Assembly: GCF_014640155.1 (NCBI RefSeq)
Contig: NZ_BMGK01000009.1
Coordinates: forward strand, 50,960 to 114,959
DNA: 64,000 bases
Direction: 5' to 3'
Source of the DNA: Planktosalinus lacus
GTDB taxonomy: Bacteria; Bacteroidota; Bacteroidia; Flavobacteriales; Flavobacteriaceae
The notes under the pieces were generated by a model. That model did not search any database. It was not told where the DNA came from and was given only the letters and a program-made list of their open reading frames with translations. Each line of letters opens with the position of its first letter. Positions within the stretch are counted from its first letter, which is position 1. The position numbers and the translations under genes are program-made. Of the stretch, positions 8,423 to 16,173 are shown one piece after another.

Positions 8423-9121
8423 ATGAAGAATAAATATTTGGTTTCTATTGCGGCAATTGTTTTGCTCATTGCAGGAACCCCTTTTTTAATTTCAGGTGAT
8501 CATATTGATGCTCCTTCGGTTACCGGAACCACTTCAGATATCAGCAGCTTTTATGCATTTGAGGGGGAGAATAGCAATAATTTGGTTTTAATTGCCAATT
8601 TACAAGGCTTTTTACCTTCTGGAGTTCCAACACAGAATGCTGAATTTGATGAAGATGTTTTGGTAGAATTTAATATTGATACCACTGGTGACTTAGTTGA
8701 AGACCTAGTAATTCAATCTATAAAAAGAGGTGACACGATGTACTTTTTTGGACCAACAGTTCCTTCTTCTACTGGTTTGGAAAGTGAGATTGCAACATTT
8801 GCAACTATAAACAAAGTAGCCATTTCTGAAGGAACAACAGATGCTGAGGCGATAGTTTCTGAAAACAATAATATGAAATTTTTTGCCGGACCCAGAGATG
8901 ATCCTTTCTTTTTTGATTTAAACAGGTATACTGCTATTCTCAATGGTGAAGTGTCAGATTTCAATGAAGAGGGAGAAGACGCTTACGCTGAAAAAAATGT
9001 GCTTTCCATTGCAATTGAAATACCTAAATCAATGTTAGGAGCAGCATCTGTTGGAACAAATCCATTTGAGCCAACTACGCCTGTATATTCAATTTGGGTT
9101 GAATCAAAAAGAAAACAATAA
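8423..9121 (+). CDS. Exported DUF4331 family protein
   Basis: A 232-residue protein with an N-terminal signal-type segment (KNKYLVSIAAIVLLIAGTP), immediately followed by SGDHIDAPSV, the hallmark start of the mature DUF4331 domain. Later landmarks are DISSFYAFE, GPRDDPFFFDLNRY and IEIPKSML, all typical of the family. There is no lipobox Cys, so it is probably periplasmic or secreted. Biochemical function is unknown. It precedes a lipoprotein that carries further DUF4331-like sequence by 13 nt, so the two are probably co-transcribed. An ECF sigma/anti-sigma pair converges on them from the other side. Confidence 0.85.
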   Translation: MKNKYLVSIAAIVLLIAGTPFLISGDHIDAPSVTGTTSDISSFYAFEGENSNNLVLIANLQGFLPSGVPTQNAEFDEDVLVEFNIDTTGDLVEDLVIQSIKRGDTMYFFGPTVPSSTGLESEIATFATINKVAISEGTTDAEAIVSENNNMKFFAGPRDDPFFFDLNRYTAILNGEVSDFNEEGEDAYAEKNVLSIAIEIPKSMLGAASVGTNPFEPTTPVYSIWVESKRKQ

Positions 9122-9134
9122 AAGAAATTATAAA

Positions 9135-9803
9135 ATGAAAAAAGTAATATATATAAGCTTTCTATTTTTAGCTACAATTGTTTTTGTTCAATGTAGTGAA
9201 GATGACAATAATAACATAATTGACCCTGAAGCCACTTGTGAAGATGGCATTCAAAATGGAGATGAAGAAGGCATTGACTGTGGAGGGTCAAACTGTTTGC
9301 CTTGTGAGCAAGGCCCTGATGGAGTTGATTTCTCAGGAACATTTGTTCAAGAAGACCAAGTGGGAAGACCTGCGATTTCTACAGTTTTTGTCACAGAAGG
9401 GCTTCGAGATGACTTTAATACAACTATACCTTCAGAGATGTCGTCGCTTTTTACTGATGATATGTTAATGAATTTAGAATCCTTGAATCCGGATTTTGAT
9501 GATAATGGTGGAAATGTTTTAGCACAAGATGCAGCGGGTTTTATTTCTATGCTTTCAAAAGATGTACTATGGGTTGCCCAAAATGGTACAGCTACTTTCT
9601 TTAACGGTACTACAACCTTTACAGGTAGAAAGCTTGGAGATGATGTGATGGATTTTCATTTGTTGCTAATTTTTGGAGGGCCTAATATTGAAGCTCCCCT
9701 GAATGATGGAAGTGGAGAACAGCCTCTGTTGATAAGTGATGGGGTTTCACAAAATGATAAGGAATTTTTACAAAGCTTTCCATATCTGGCAGCTCCATTT
9801 TAG
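9135..9803 (+). CDS. Lipoprotein with Cys-rich spacer and DUF4331-like C-terminus
   Basis: A 222-residue protein starting at ATG 9135. A longer frame from 9051 overlaps the upstream gene and was rejected because MKKVIYISFLFLATIVFVQC is a clear lipoprotein signal with lipobox Cys20. Next comes the motif CEDGIQNGDEEGIDCGG..C..C (about residues 34-59), a Cys-patterned spacer common in Bacteroidota surface lipoproteins. The rest, ending in SQNDKEFLQSFPYLAAPF, resembles the C-terminal part of DUF4331 proteins. Together with the preceding gene it forms a secreted pair. Role unknown. Confidence 0.8.
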   Translation: MKKVIYISFLFLATIVFVQCSEDDNNNIIDPEATCEDGIQNGDEEGIDCGGSNCLPCEQGPDGVDFSGTFVQEDQVGRPAISTVFVTEGLRDDFNTTIPSEMSSLFTDDMLMNLESLNPDFDDNGGNVLAQDAAGFISMLSKDVLWVAQNGTATFFNGTTTFTGRKLGDDVMDFHLLLIFGGPNIEAPLNDGSGEQPLLISDGVSQNDKEFLQSFPYLAAPF

Positions 9804-9863
9804 CATTTAGAACAATCATTTTATTTAAACGGCTTGATTGATTTTAAGCAGTTTTTTGTTTAT

Positions 9864-9970
9864 AAAACCGACGGTCATCTTTTTCCGTATGTATAAATAG
9901 TTAGTTAATAGTAAGGTGATGAAGCCTTACTTGATTCCAAGTAAGAGCCGGTTTTGTAGGCTGGTTTTTT
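9864..9970. ncRNA. Candidate structured RNA in convergent intergenic region
   Basis: The 266-nt gap between convergent genes holds several complementary arms: AAAACCG (9864-9870) with CGGTTTT (9949-9955), ACGG (9871-9874) with CCGT (9885-9888), AGTAAGG (9910-9916) with CCTTACT (9925-9931), CTTACTTG (9926-9933) with CAAGTAAG (9938-9945), and AGCC (9946-9949) with GGCT (9959-9962) followed by six T. The third and fourth pairs are mutually exclusive, as are the first and last. It could be a small RNA read rightwards, or the 3' end of the lipoprotein mRNA. No family was recognised. Confidence 0.35.
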
Positions 9971-9990
9971 CAGAGTTTTTTTGTTAGTGG

Positions 9991-10019
9991 AAACGCCTGT
10001 AATTTAATTACAGGCGTTT
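9991..10019. terminator. Bidirectional intrinsic terminator
   Basis: AAACGCCTGTAATT and its exact reverse complement are separated by one base, with T runs on one side and A-rich sequence on the other. It lies between the convergent DUF4331-like lipoprotein and anti-sigma genes and could serve both. Confidence 0.8.
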
Positions 10020-10069
10020 TATTTTACAGCAAATAAATTTAAATGCTAAAAAAAATGTTAATTAAGATT

Positions 10070-10858
10070 TTAAATTACACCAATAGTGTATAGTTGTTCG
10101 AGGGTTGGAGTTTCGCTACCACCTGTTGGCTCAAGAGTAATGCCAAATCCTTCACTTATAGGTATGTCTTCAAGTAGAAAGACTTTGTTTTCATCTTTCG
10201 TGAAATTATCCAATAAACCAATACTGGTTGGTGTGAGCGGGTCCATTTTCAATGACCAAACCTGATAAACCATTCCTTCAGGTGGTTCAGGCAAACCGCG
10301 GGCATCCAGATGAACAGTGTTTGAGTTTTCATTATAGAACACTTTTGCATACGCATTTGGTGCAACAGGAGCGTTCCCGGGCAGATTTACAATTTTTATA
10401 TCTCTATCTCTTAGTATATTAAGCAATGATTCAGTATCAGCCAGGCGTTCCTCTTTAGATACAATTTCTTCAAGGAGGTTTTGATTTTCATTTTGAACTT
10501 CTACAAGTTCATTTTTTATGGCATTGTTTTGATTGAATAACCAAAATATTCCAACAATTAAAACAATTGATGCAGCCCAACCGAGGATAGCTGACCAATT
10601 TGTTGAATGTTTTGAGCCAATCGTTCTTATTTTGGTTTTAAAGAGTTTGTTTTCAATCTTCTTCCAAGTATGTTCAGAAACAGGAGGAGAGGTGTTTTCT
10701 GCTAACTTTTTGAGTGTAGCTTCAATTTTTTCAACTTCCTGTTTAACTTCAGGGTATTTACGCATAGCGGCATGTATACTTTTGTTTTGTTCGGGCGTTA
10801 AAGCTCCATAAACAAAAAGTTCTAAATCACCGGATTCTATGTATTCTTTTGCAGTCAT
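10070..10858 (-). CDS. Anti-sigma factor, RskA-type
   Basis: A 262-residue single-pass membrane protein. The N-terminal ~70 residues are the cytoplasmic sigma-binding region (YIESGDLELFVYGALTPEQ); no HxxxCxxC zinc motif is present, as in the RskA/SigK group. One membrane segment lies at about residues 89-108, then a short coiled coil (110-145). The C-terminal periplasmic domain is RskA-like (LPEPPEGMVYQVWS, about residues 190-203, and a GFGITLEPTGGSETPT-type ending). It should hold the adjacent ECF sigma factor inactive. It begins 3 nt after the sigma gene stop, so the two are co-expressed. Confidence 0.9.
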   Translation of the reverse strand: MTAKEYIESGDLELFVYGALTPEQNKSIHAAMRKYPEVKQEVEKIEATLKKLAENTSPPVSEHTWKKIENKLFKTKIRTIGSKHSTNWSAILGWAASIVLIVGIFWLFNQNNAIKNELVEVQNENQNLLEEIVSKEERLADTESLLNILRDRDIKIVNLPGNAPVAPNAYAKVFYNENSNTVHLDARGLPEPPEGMVYQVWSLKMDPLTPTSIGLLDNFTKDENKVFLLEDIPISEGFGITLEPTGGSETPTLEQLYTIGVI

Positions 10859-10861
10859 ATA

Positions 10862-11392
10862 TTAATCACCCATTGAATTTCGCAGCGCTTTTAAACAGTT
10901 TCTGTTTCTCGTTTTAATTGTTCCTAAGGGAATTTCAAGTTTTTTTGATGCTTCAGCTTGTGTAAACCCTTTAAAATATAGTAAATCAATTACTTTTATA
11001 CATAAAGGTTCAAGTGCTTTTACAAATTTCCTTAACCCAATAGTGTCTGTTTTGGAGCTCAAATTATTATTATCTTCAAGGATATGTACGAAATTGTTGG
11101 CGTCTAAGTTTTTCTTTGAGTTTTTGTATGCTTTTGATCTTAATTTATCTATCGCAGCATTCCGGGCAATGTTTAAAATCCAGGTAAAAAATCTTCCCTT
11201 GGATGAATTGTATGAGTCTGCTTTTTCCCATATTTTAATAAATACATCTTGTAAAATTTCTTCTGCCAGGTGGGTGTCAAGAACTATATTATAGATAACT
11301 CCCATGGTACTTTCAGAATACATTTCATAAATGCGTGCAAACGCCTTTTGATCGCCTTGCTGTAATTGAAGAATTAATTGATCTGGTTGCAT
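10862..11392 (-). CDS. ECF RNA polymerase sigma factor (SigK-like)
   Basis: A 176-residue sigma-70 family factor. Region 2 covers about residues 20-95 (EEILQDVFIKIWEKADSY and FFTWILNIARNAAIDKLRS). Region 4 is about 120-172, with a helix-turn-helix containing LLYFKGFTQAEASKKLEIPLGTIKTR. Size and layout match ECF factors paired with RskA-type anti-sigma proteins. It is transcribed with the anti-sigma gene downstream. No TAnnTTTG element was found just upstream, so it may be controlled by itself or another ECF factor. Target genes are unknown; the facing DUF4331 genes are candidates only by position. Confidence 0.92.
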   Translation of the reverse strand: MQPDQLILQLQQGDQKAFARIYEMYSESTMGVIYNIVLDTHLAEEILQDVFIKIWEKADSYNSSKGRFFTWILNIARNAAIDKLRSKAYKNSKKNLDANNFVHILEDNNNLSSKTDTIGLRKFVKALEPLCIKVIDLLYFKGFTQAEASKKLEIPLGTIKTRNRNCLKALRNSMGD

Positions 11393-11501
11393 TCTTGGAT
11401 TATGGTTCTGCTAAACTACAAAAAAGATTAATACTTTTATTTTAAAAATAAGTTTATAAAAACATTTTAAATCTTGTATAGGGTTAAAAATTCAAATTAT
11501 C

Positions 11502-11509
11502 TATTTTTG
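11502..11509 (+). promoter_or_regulatory. Bacteroidota -7 promoter element (TATTTTTG), start-proximal
   Basis: TATTTTTG ends 4 nt before the ATG at 11514. The usual spacing puts the transcript start at or next to the A of ATG, so a leaderless mRNA is predicted. Confidence 0.6.
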
Positions 11510-11513
11510 CACC

Positions 11514-12215
11514 ATGCAAAAAAACTTATTTTCTTCATTTCTGGAACAATTAACAGATGATTTCACACCAGTGGTTGCACCTAGAATATTTCAAGAGTCT
11601 TATATACCATTGGATTTGTCTTCTGAAAACAACACATTAAAGGATGTTGACATCTCATCTTCAAAAGCAATGGAGCAGTATATAAATGAGTTACTTGATG
11701 AGAGTAAGGCTCAAGTTGCTTATGGAGGCTATCTTGAAAAAAGAGCGATTTATGAACGTAGTTTGCACTTCAATAGACAAGACCCGAATACGGCAAGAAA
11801 CATTCATCTGGGGGTTGATTTATGGATAGGTTCTGGCACAGATGTTTTGGCGGTTTTAGATGGAACAATCCACAGTTTTCAGGATAACACTAATTTTGGG
11901 GATTATGGACCCACAATAATTCTTAAACATCTTTTAGAAAACCACACTTTTTATACTCTGTACGGACATCTAAGCAGAGAATCTCTTGCCAGTTTAAAAG
12001 TTGGTGAATCTGTTAAAAAAGGTCAGGCGATTGCTCGATTAGGGTCAGCATTGCTGAATGGTGATTATGCACCTCATTTACATTTTCAGATTATCAAGGA
12101 TTTACAAGGAAAAAAGGGAGATTATCCGGGAGTTTGCTCCAAGACTGATCTACAATATTTTTCAGAAAATTGCCCTGATCCAAATTTGCTTTTGAAGATT
12201 TATTTAAAGCTCTAG
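11514..12215 (+). CDS. M23 family metallopeptidase
   Basis: A 233-residue protein with a LytM/M23 peptidase domain in about residues 95-200: the zinc ligands appear in HLGVDLW and HLHFQI, with LYGHLS between. M23 enzymes cut peptidoglycan cross-bridges or stem peptides. Unusually for a wall enzyme, no signal peptide is visible; the N-terminus (MQKNLFSSFLEQLTDDF) is polar. In some other bacteria this type of M23 domain is fused to a phosphotransferase and an aminotransferase, so an intracellular role cannot be excluded. It is transcribed alone from a start-proximal promoter. Confidence 0.85.
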   Translation: MQKNLFSSFLEQLTDDFTPVVAPRIFQESYIPLDLSSENNTLKDVDISSSKAMEQYINELLDESKAQVAYGGYLEKRAIYERSLHFNRQDPNTARNIHLGVDLWIGSGTDVLAVLDGTIHSFQDNTNFGDYGPTIILKHLLENHTFYTLYGHLSRESLASLKVGESVKKGQAIARLGSALLNGDYAPHLHFQIIKDLQGKKGDYPGVCSKTDLQYFSENCPDPNLLLKIYLKL

Positions 12216-12296
12216 GGTTTTTTAAATTTCAAAATTTTTAATATTTCTATTAAATTTAAGTATGTATTAGTTTAACTCATTCCATTAAAATAATAG

Positions 12297-12304
12297 TAAA
12301 TTTG
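12297..12304 (+). promoter_or_regulatory. Bacteroidota -7 promoter element (TAAATTTG)
   Basis: TAAATTTG lies 20 nt before the menB start codon, followed by an A-rich leader. Confidence 0.6.
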
Positions 12305-12324
12305 TAATAAAAAAATCATAAAAA

Positions 12325-13164
12325 ATGGAAAAGGCAAACTGGAAAACTGTTAAAGAGTACTCAGATATTACTTATAAAAAATCTAACGGTGTTGCTCGTA
12401 TAGCATTCAACCGACCTGAGGTGCGCAACGCCTTTAGGCCAAAGACAACTTCAGAATTATTAGATGCTTTTCAGGATGCACAGGAAGATACCAGTATTGG
12501 AGTTGTGTTGTTATCAGCAGAAGGCCCTTCACCTAAAGACGGTGTCTATAGTTTTTGCAGTGGGGGTGATCAGAGTGCAAGAGGCCAACAGGGATATGTG
12601 GGGGAAGATGGTTACCACCGGTTAAATATTTTGGAGGTTCAACGATTGATACGGTTTATGCCAAAAGCTGTTATTGCTGTAGTTCCAGGATGGGCCGTTG
12701 GAGGCGGACACAGTTTACATGTAGTATGTGATATGACTTTGGCAAGTAAAGAACATGCAATTTTTAAACAAACCGATGCCGATGTAACAAGTTTTGATGG
12801 TGGGTATGGGTCTGCTTATCTTGCCAAAATGGTGGGTCAAAAGAAAGCACGTGAAATTTTCTTTTTAGGAAGAAACTATTCTGCACAAGAGGCTTTTGAA
12901 ATGGGAATGGTTAACGCTGTTATTCCTCACAATGATTTAGAAGATACTGCCTATCAATGGGCTCAGGAAATTTTAGCAAAATCTCCCATTTCAATAAAGA
13001 TGCTAAAATTTGCCATGAACTTAACTGATGATGGTATGGTGGGACAACAGGTTTTTGCAGGTGAGGCAACACGTTTGGCCTATATGACCGATGAAGCTAA
13101 GGAGGGGAGAGATGCCTTCTTAGAAAAAAGAAAGCCCAATTTTGATAAAAAATGGTTGCCTTAA
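12325..13164 (+). CDS. menB: 1,4-dihydroxy-2-naphthoyl-CoA synthase
   Basis: A 279-residue crotonase-fold enzyme that closes the second ring of the naphthoquinone in menaquinone synthesis. MenB landmarks are SFCSGGDQSARGQQGY (about residues 75-90), GWAVGGGHSLHVVCD (oxyanion hole), and TDADVTSFDGGYGSAYLA, which carries the conserved Asp and is specific to MenB within the crotonase superfamily. The length is normal. Other men genes are not in this window. It converges on the desaturase-family gene with only 8 nt between stop codons. Menaquinone is the respiratory quinone of Flavobacteriia. Confidence 0.96.
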   Translation: MEKANWKTVKEYSDITYKKSNGVARIAFNRPEVRNAFRPKTTSELLDAFQDAQEDTSIGVVLLSAEGPSPKDGVYSFCSGGDQSARGQQGYVGEDGYHRLNILEVQRLIRFMPKAVIAVVPGWAVGGGHSLHVVCDMTLASKEHAIFKQTDADVTSFDGGYGSAYLAKMVGQKKAREIFFLGRNYSAQEAFEMGMVNAVIPHNDLEDTAYQWAQEILAKSPISIKMLKFAMNLTDDGMVGQQVFAGEATRLAYMTDEAKEGRDAFLEKRKPNFDKKWLP

Positions 13165-13172
13165 TCTTAAAA

Positions 13173-14168
13173 TTAAGCTGACTCTGAAAGTACCTTAGTT
13201 TTTATAACCGGATTTTGTTTTGTTTGAACAGCTTTTGTTTTTTTGAGTTGTTTTTCTTTTTCTAGAGACTCCCTGATTTGTTTTATTGTTTTGGTCCTGC
13301 CATCGTGACTCCATCCCGGAGGTCCAAAGCAATACATGAATTTATGGCGCCAATTTTTGGACTTTTTCATATCTGCCCATATGTTTTTGTATTCATGTGA
13401 TAAAATCGTCCAAATATTAAAGGAATTTGGTGGACTTGTAACTCCATATTCTATGTCAATAGTTTCATCTAATTCTTTCCACGTACCAAACATTCTGTCA
13501 AATATATTTAAGATCCCACCGTGGTTTTTATCCATGTATTCAATATTTTTTGCGTGATGTACCTGGTGCATTGTGTGAGTATTGATAAACTTTTCTAAAA
13601 AACCCAGTTTAGGAACGTATTTGGTATGTAATTGAAACTGCCAAAGTGATTCAATTCCAATGCATACCAAAAGCATTTCGGGTGGAAACCCTAACATTAC
13701 AATCCACACATAAAAGAACGGTTTGTAGATTATGGTAAACCAACCATTCCTGACGGCGGTCCCTAAATTGAAGTTATCAGATGAATGATGAACGATATGT
13801 GCCGCCCAGAAAAATCTAACCATATGATTTTGCCTGTGAAACCAATAATATGCAAAATCATCTAAGAGCATACACGCAATCCATACATACCAAACATAGC
13901 CAAATGATTGCCAACCAAAAATATTAGTTCTTACACCATCAACCACAGGATTAAAAAGCTCATAGGCTACAGTGAAAATTAATATTGCGGCAACGGTTTT
14001 AGTAAGTGCTGCGATGACAGCTGAACCAGTACCAATAGAAAGACTTGAAACCAAATCTTTCCATTTGTATAGATTTTTGTCACCAAAATTTTTACTGTAA
14101 GAAAGTTCCAATAAAATGAGTGCCAAAAAGACCGGCACGCCATAGACTAATGGATTTGTAAAGTCCAT
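13173..14168 (-). CDS. Sterol desaturase/fatty acid hydroxylase family protein
   Basis: A 331-residue membrane protein with several hydrophobic segments and the His clusters of the di-iron hydroxylase superfamily: HRQNH (about residue 115), HIVHH (about 128) and HTMHQVHH (about 197-204). Members hydroxylate or desaturate lipids at the membrane. The last ~40 residues are a lysine-rich, low-complexity tail. The substrate cannot be inferred. A second, different member of the family is at 59313-60197. It lies downstream of asnB on the same strand with a 138-nt AT-rich gap in which I see nothing else. Confidence 0.88.
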   Translation of the reverse strand: MDFTNPLVYGVPVFLALILLELSYSKNFGDKNLYKWKDLVSSLSIGTGSAVIAALTKTVAAILIFTVAYELFNPVVDGVRTNIFGWQSFGYVWYVWIACMLLDDFAYYWFHRQNHMVRFFWAAHIVHHSSDNFNLGTAVRNGWFTIIYKPFFYVWIVMLGFPPEMLLVCIGIESLWQFQLHTKYVPKLGFLEKFINTHTMHQVHHAKNIEYMDKNHGGILNIFDRMFGTWKELDETIDIEYGVTSPPNSFNIWTILSHEYKNIWADMKKSKNWRHKFMYCFGPPGWSHDGRTKTIKQIRESLEKEKQLKKTKAVQTKQNPVIKTKVLSESA

Positions 14169-14306
14169 GAAATTATAATTAAAGGGTTTGTATTGTTAAA
14201 ATTTGAAGTTTCTAATATAGAGATTAAAAACCTAAAACAATAAATTTAATAGTTTTTAGATTAATTTAAACTCAGAATTTTTTTATTTCACTTTTTTATA
14301 AAAAAA

Positions 14307-15977
14307 TTAACTTTTGTAAGCATCTGAATGAACAGTTGTTACGGCTCTTCCACTAGGGTCATTTAGATTTTTAAAACTTGCATCCCATTCCAATGCTACC
14401 GGACTACTACAGGCAACAGAAGGGACAGAGGGTACACTTAATGCAGCTGCATCACTTGGAAAGTGTTCTTGAAATAGTGTTCGATAGAAAAACTCTTCTT
14501 TGGATACAGGGGTTTGGATTGGAAATTTAAAATGAGCATTTGCCAATTGTTCATCTGTCACAGATTCATTCACAAGCTGTTTTAAGGTATCAATCCAGCT
14601 ATAACCAACTCCATCGCTAAATTGTTCTTTTTGTCTCCAAGTAACACTTTCAGGCAGCAAGTCTTCAAAAGCTTTTCTTAGAATCCATTTTTCCATTCGC
14701 TCACCATTTATCATTTTGTCATTGGGATTTATCCGCATTGCAATATCCACAAACTCTTTATCCAAAAAAGGAACACGACCTTCGATTCCCCAGGCAGCCA
14801 ATGATTTATTAGCTCTCAAACAATCGTATTGATGCAACTTGTCAAGTTTTCGTACAGTTTCCTTGTGAAATTCTTCTGCATTTGGTGCTTTATGAAAATA
14901 GAGGTAGCCACCAAAAATTTCATCGCTTCCTTCACCTGATAGCACCATTTTAATTCCCATAGCCTTAATGGCTCTAGCCATAAGATACATTGGTGTAGAG
15001 GCTCTTATAGTTGTAACATCATAGGTTTCAAGATGATAAATTACCTCTTTTAAGGCATCAATACCTTCCTGAATAGTAAATTTAATCTCATGATGAACAG
15101 TTCCTAAATGTTCAGCTACTTTTTGAGCAGCAGCCAAGTCTGGAGACCCTTCAAGCCCTACGGCAAATGAGTGTAACTGTGGCCACCATGCTTTTTCTTT
15201 ATCTTCGGTTTCAATGCGTTTATCAGAAAACTTTTTTGCGATGGCTGATGTGATAGATGAGTCAAGCCCTCCCGATAATAACACACCATAGGGAACATCA
15301 CTCATCAATTGTCGGTGAACAGCATCTTCTAAGGCCTTTCTTAGTGCATCTATATCAGTTTTATTATCTTTTACATTTTCATACTCCACCCAATCACGTT
15401 CATACCATTTAATTAATTCTCCATTTTTGCTGTGTAAATAATGACCGGGCGGGAAAAGTTCAATTTTTGAACAAATTCCCTCAAGCGCTTTTAGTTCGGA
15501 AGCGACATAGAATGTTCCATTTTTATCCCAACCAATGTATAAAGGAATGATGCCCATATGGTCACGGGCTATAAAATACTCGTCTTTTACAGTGTCATAG
15601 AGAGCAAAACCAAAGATACCATTTAACTCATCGAGAAACGATACTCCTTTTTCTTGATAAAGTGCTATGATAACTTCACAATCAGAGTGTGTTTGAAAAT
15701 TATATTTATCTTGAAATTGCTTTCGCAAGTTTTTATGATTATAAATTTCTCCGTTTGCAGCCAGTACAAATCTTTTATTTTCACTGAAAAGGGGTTGTTT
15801 CCCGGAAGTTGGATCAACTATCGCAAGCCGCTCATGAGCCATTATTGTATTTTTATTATTAAATATCCCACTCCAATCAGGTCCACGGTGGCGAATACTT
15901 TTAGACATTTCCAGCAATTGTGGCCTTAATGATTCCGCCGATTCTTTCAGTTCAAAAGCACAAACAATTCCACACAT
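14307..15977 (-). CDS. asnB: Asparagine synthase B (glutamine-hydrolysing)
   Basis: A 556-residue enzyme that makes asparagine from aspartate, glutamine and ATP. The start is ATG 15977, which gives MCGIVCAF with the Cys2 nucleophile of the glutaminase domain (about residues 2-190); a longer in-frame extension was rejected because it would bury Cys2. The synthetase domain has the PP-loop SGGLDSS at residues 235-241 and VLSGEGSDEIFGGY further on. The C-terminal ~40 residues are extra low-complexity sequence (SVPSVPSVACSSP). A terminator with an upstream short Asn-rich reading frame precedes it, which suggests attenuation control by asparaginyl-tRNA. Confidence 0.96.
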   Translation of the reverse strand: MCGIVCAFELKESAESLRPQLLEMSKSIRHRGPDWSGIFNNKNTIMAHERLAIVDPTSGKQPLFSENKRFVLAANGEIYNHKNLRKQFQDKYNFQTHSDCEVIIALYQEKGVSFLDELNGIFGFALYDTVKDEYFIARDHMGIIPLYIGWDKNGTFYVASELKALEGICSKIELFPPGHYLHSKNGELIKWYERDWVEYENVKDNKTDIDALRKALEDAVHRQLMSDVPYGVLLSGGLDSSITSAIAKKFSDKRIETEDKEKAWWPQLHSFAVGLEGSPDLAAAQKVAEHLGTVHHEIKFTIQEGIDALKEVIYHLETYDVTTIRASTPMYLMARAIKAMGIKMVLSGEGSDEIFGGYLYFHKAPNAEEFHKETVRKLDKLHQYDCLRANKSLAAWGIEGRVPFLDKEFVDIAMRINPNDKMINGERMEKWILRKAFEDLLPESVTWRQKEQFSDGVGYSWIDTLKQLVNESVTDEQLANAHFKFPIQTPVSKEEFFYRTLFQEHFPSDAAALSVPSVPSVACSSPVALEWDASFKNLNDPSGRAVTTVHSDAYKS

Positions 15978-15995
15978 AATTTTGTTCTTTAGGTT

Positions 15996-16028
15996 AAAAA
16001 AAAAGCCCGTCAATGAACTTGACAGGCT
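15996..16028 (-). terminator. Intrinsic terminator/attenuator in asnB leader
   Basis: On the reverse-strand RNA, AGCCUGUCAA (16028 to 16019) pairs with UUGACGGGCU (16013 to 16004) over 10 bp, including one G-U pair, with loop GUUCA. Eight further U residues follow the stem (16003 to 15996). It ends 18 nt before the asnB ATG, so asnB transcripts starting upstream must read through it. Confidence 0.85.
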
Positions 16029-16047
16029 AATAGCTTCTTGACAAGTT
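16016..16047 (-). promoter_or_regulatory. Putative antiterminator pairing in asnB leader
   Basis: AACUUG (16047 to 16042) is complementary to CAAGUU (16021 to 16016), which covers the last three bases of the terminator 5' arm and part of its loop. After one U-U mismatch, two more base pairs extend the helix. It cannot form together with the full terminator. The upstream arm begins 6 nt after the leader stop codon. Confidence 0.55.
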
Positions 16048-16053
16048 TTATTG

Positions 16054-16092
16054 TTAAGTTTTGAAATTATTATTTACTTTGATAACTATCAT
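16054..16092 (-). CDS. Putative Asn-rich leader peptide MIVIKVNNNFKT
   Basis: ATG at 16092 opens a 12-codon frame ending with TAA at 16054. Codons 7-9 are AAT AAT AAT, three consecutive Asn. Six A residues precede the ATG, the typical start context here, in place of a Shine-Dalgarno motif. It lies 25 nt upstream of the terminator 5' arm. A ribosome held at the Asn codons would leave the antiterminator arm (16047-16042) free; one that reached the stop codon would cover it. This is the geometry of leader-peptide attenuation. AT-rich DNA can produce AAT runs by chance, so comparison with relatives is needed. Confidence 0.55.
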   Translation of the reverse strand: MIVIKVNNNFKT

Positions 16093-16173
16093 TTTTTGGG
16101 GATATTTATTGCAAAAACTGATAAATTATTGAATTATTTTACTTAAAAGTGAATGTTTCATTTAAAAGCAGAT

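Noticed and set aside
9051-9134. Longer start for the DUF4331-like lipoprotein
   Set aside because: It overlaps the upstream gene, and the lipoprotein signal at 9135 would be buried.
15978-16013. N-terminal extension of asnB upstream of ATG 15977
   Set aside because: It would place 12 residues before the nucleophile Cys2, which must be at the mature N-terminus, and it overlaps the terminator U tract.
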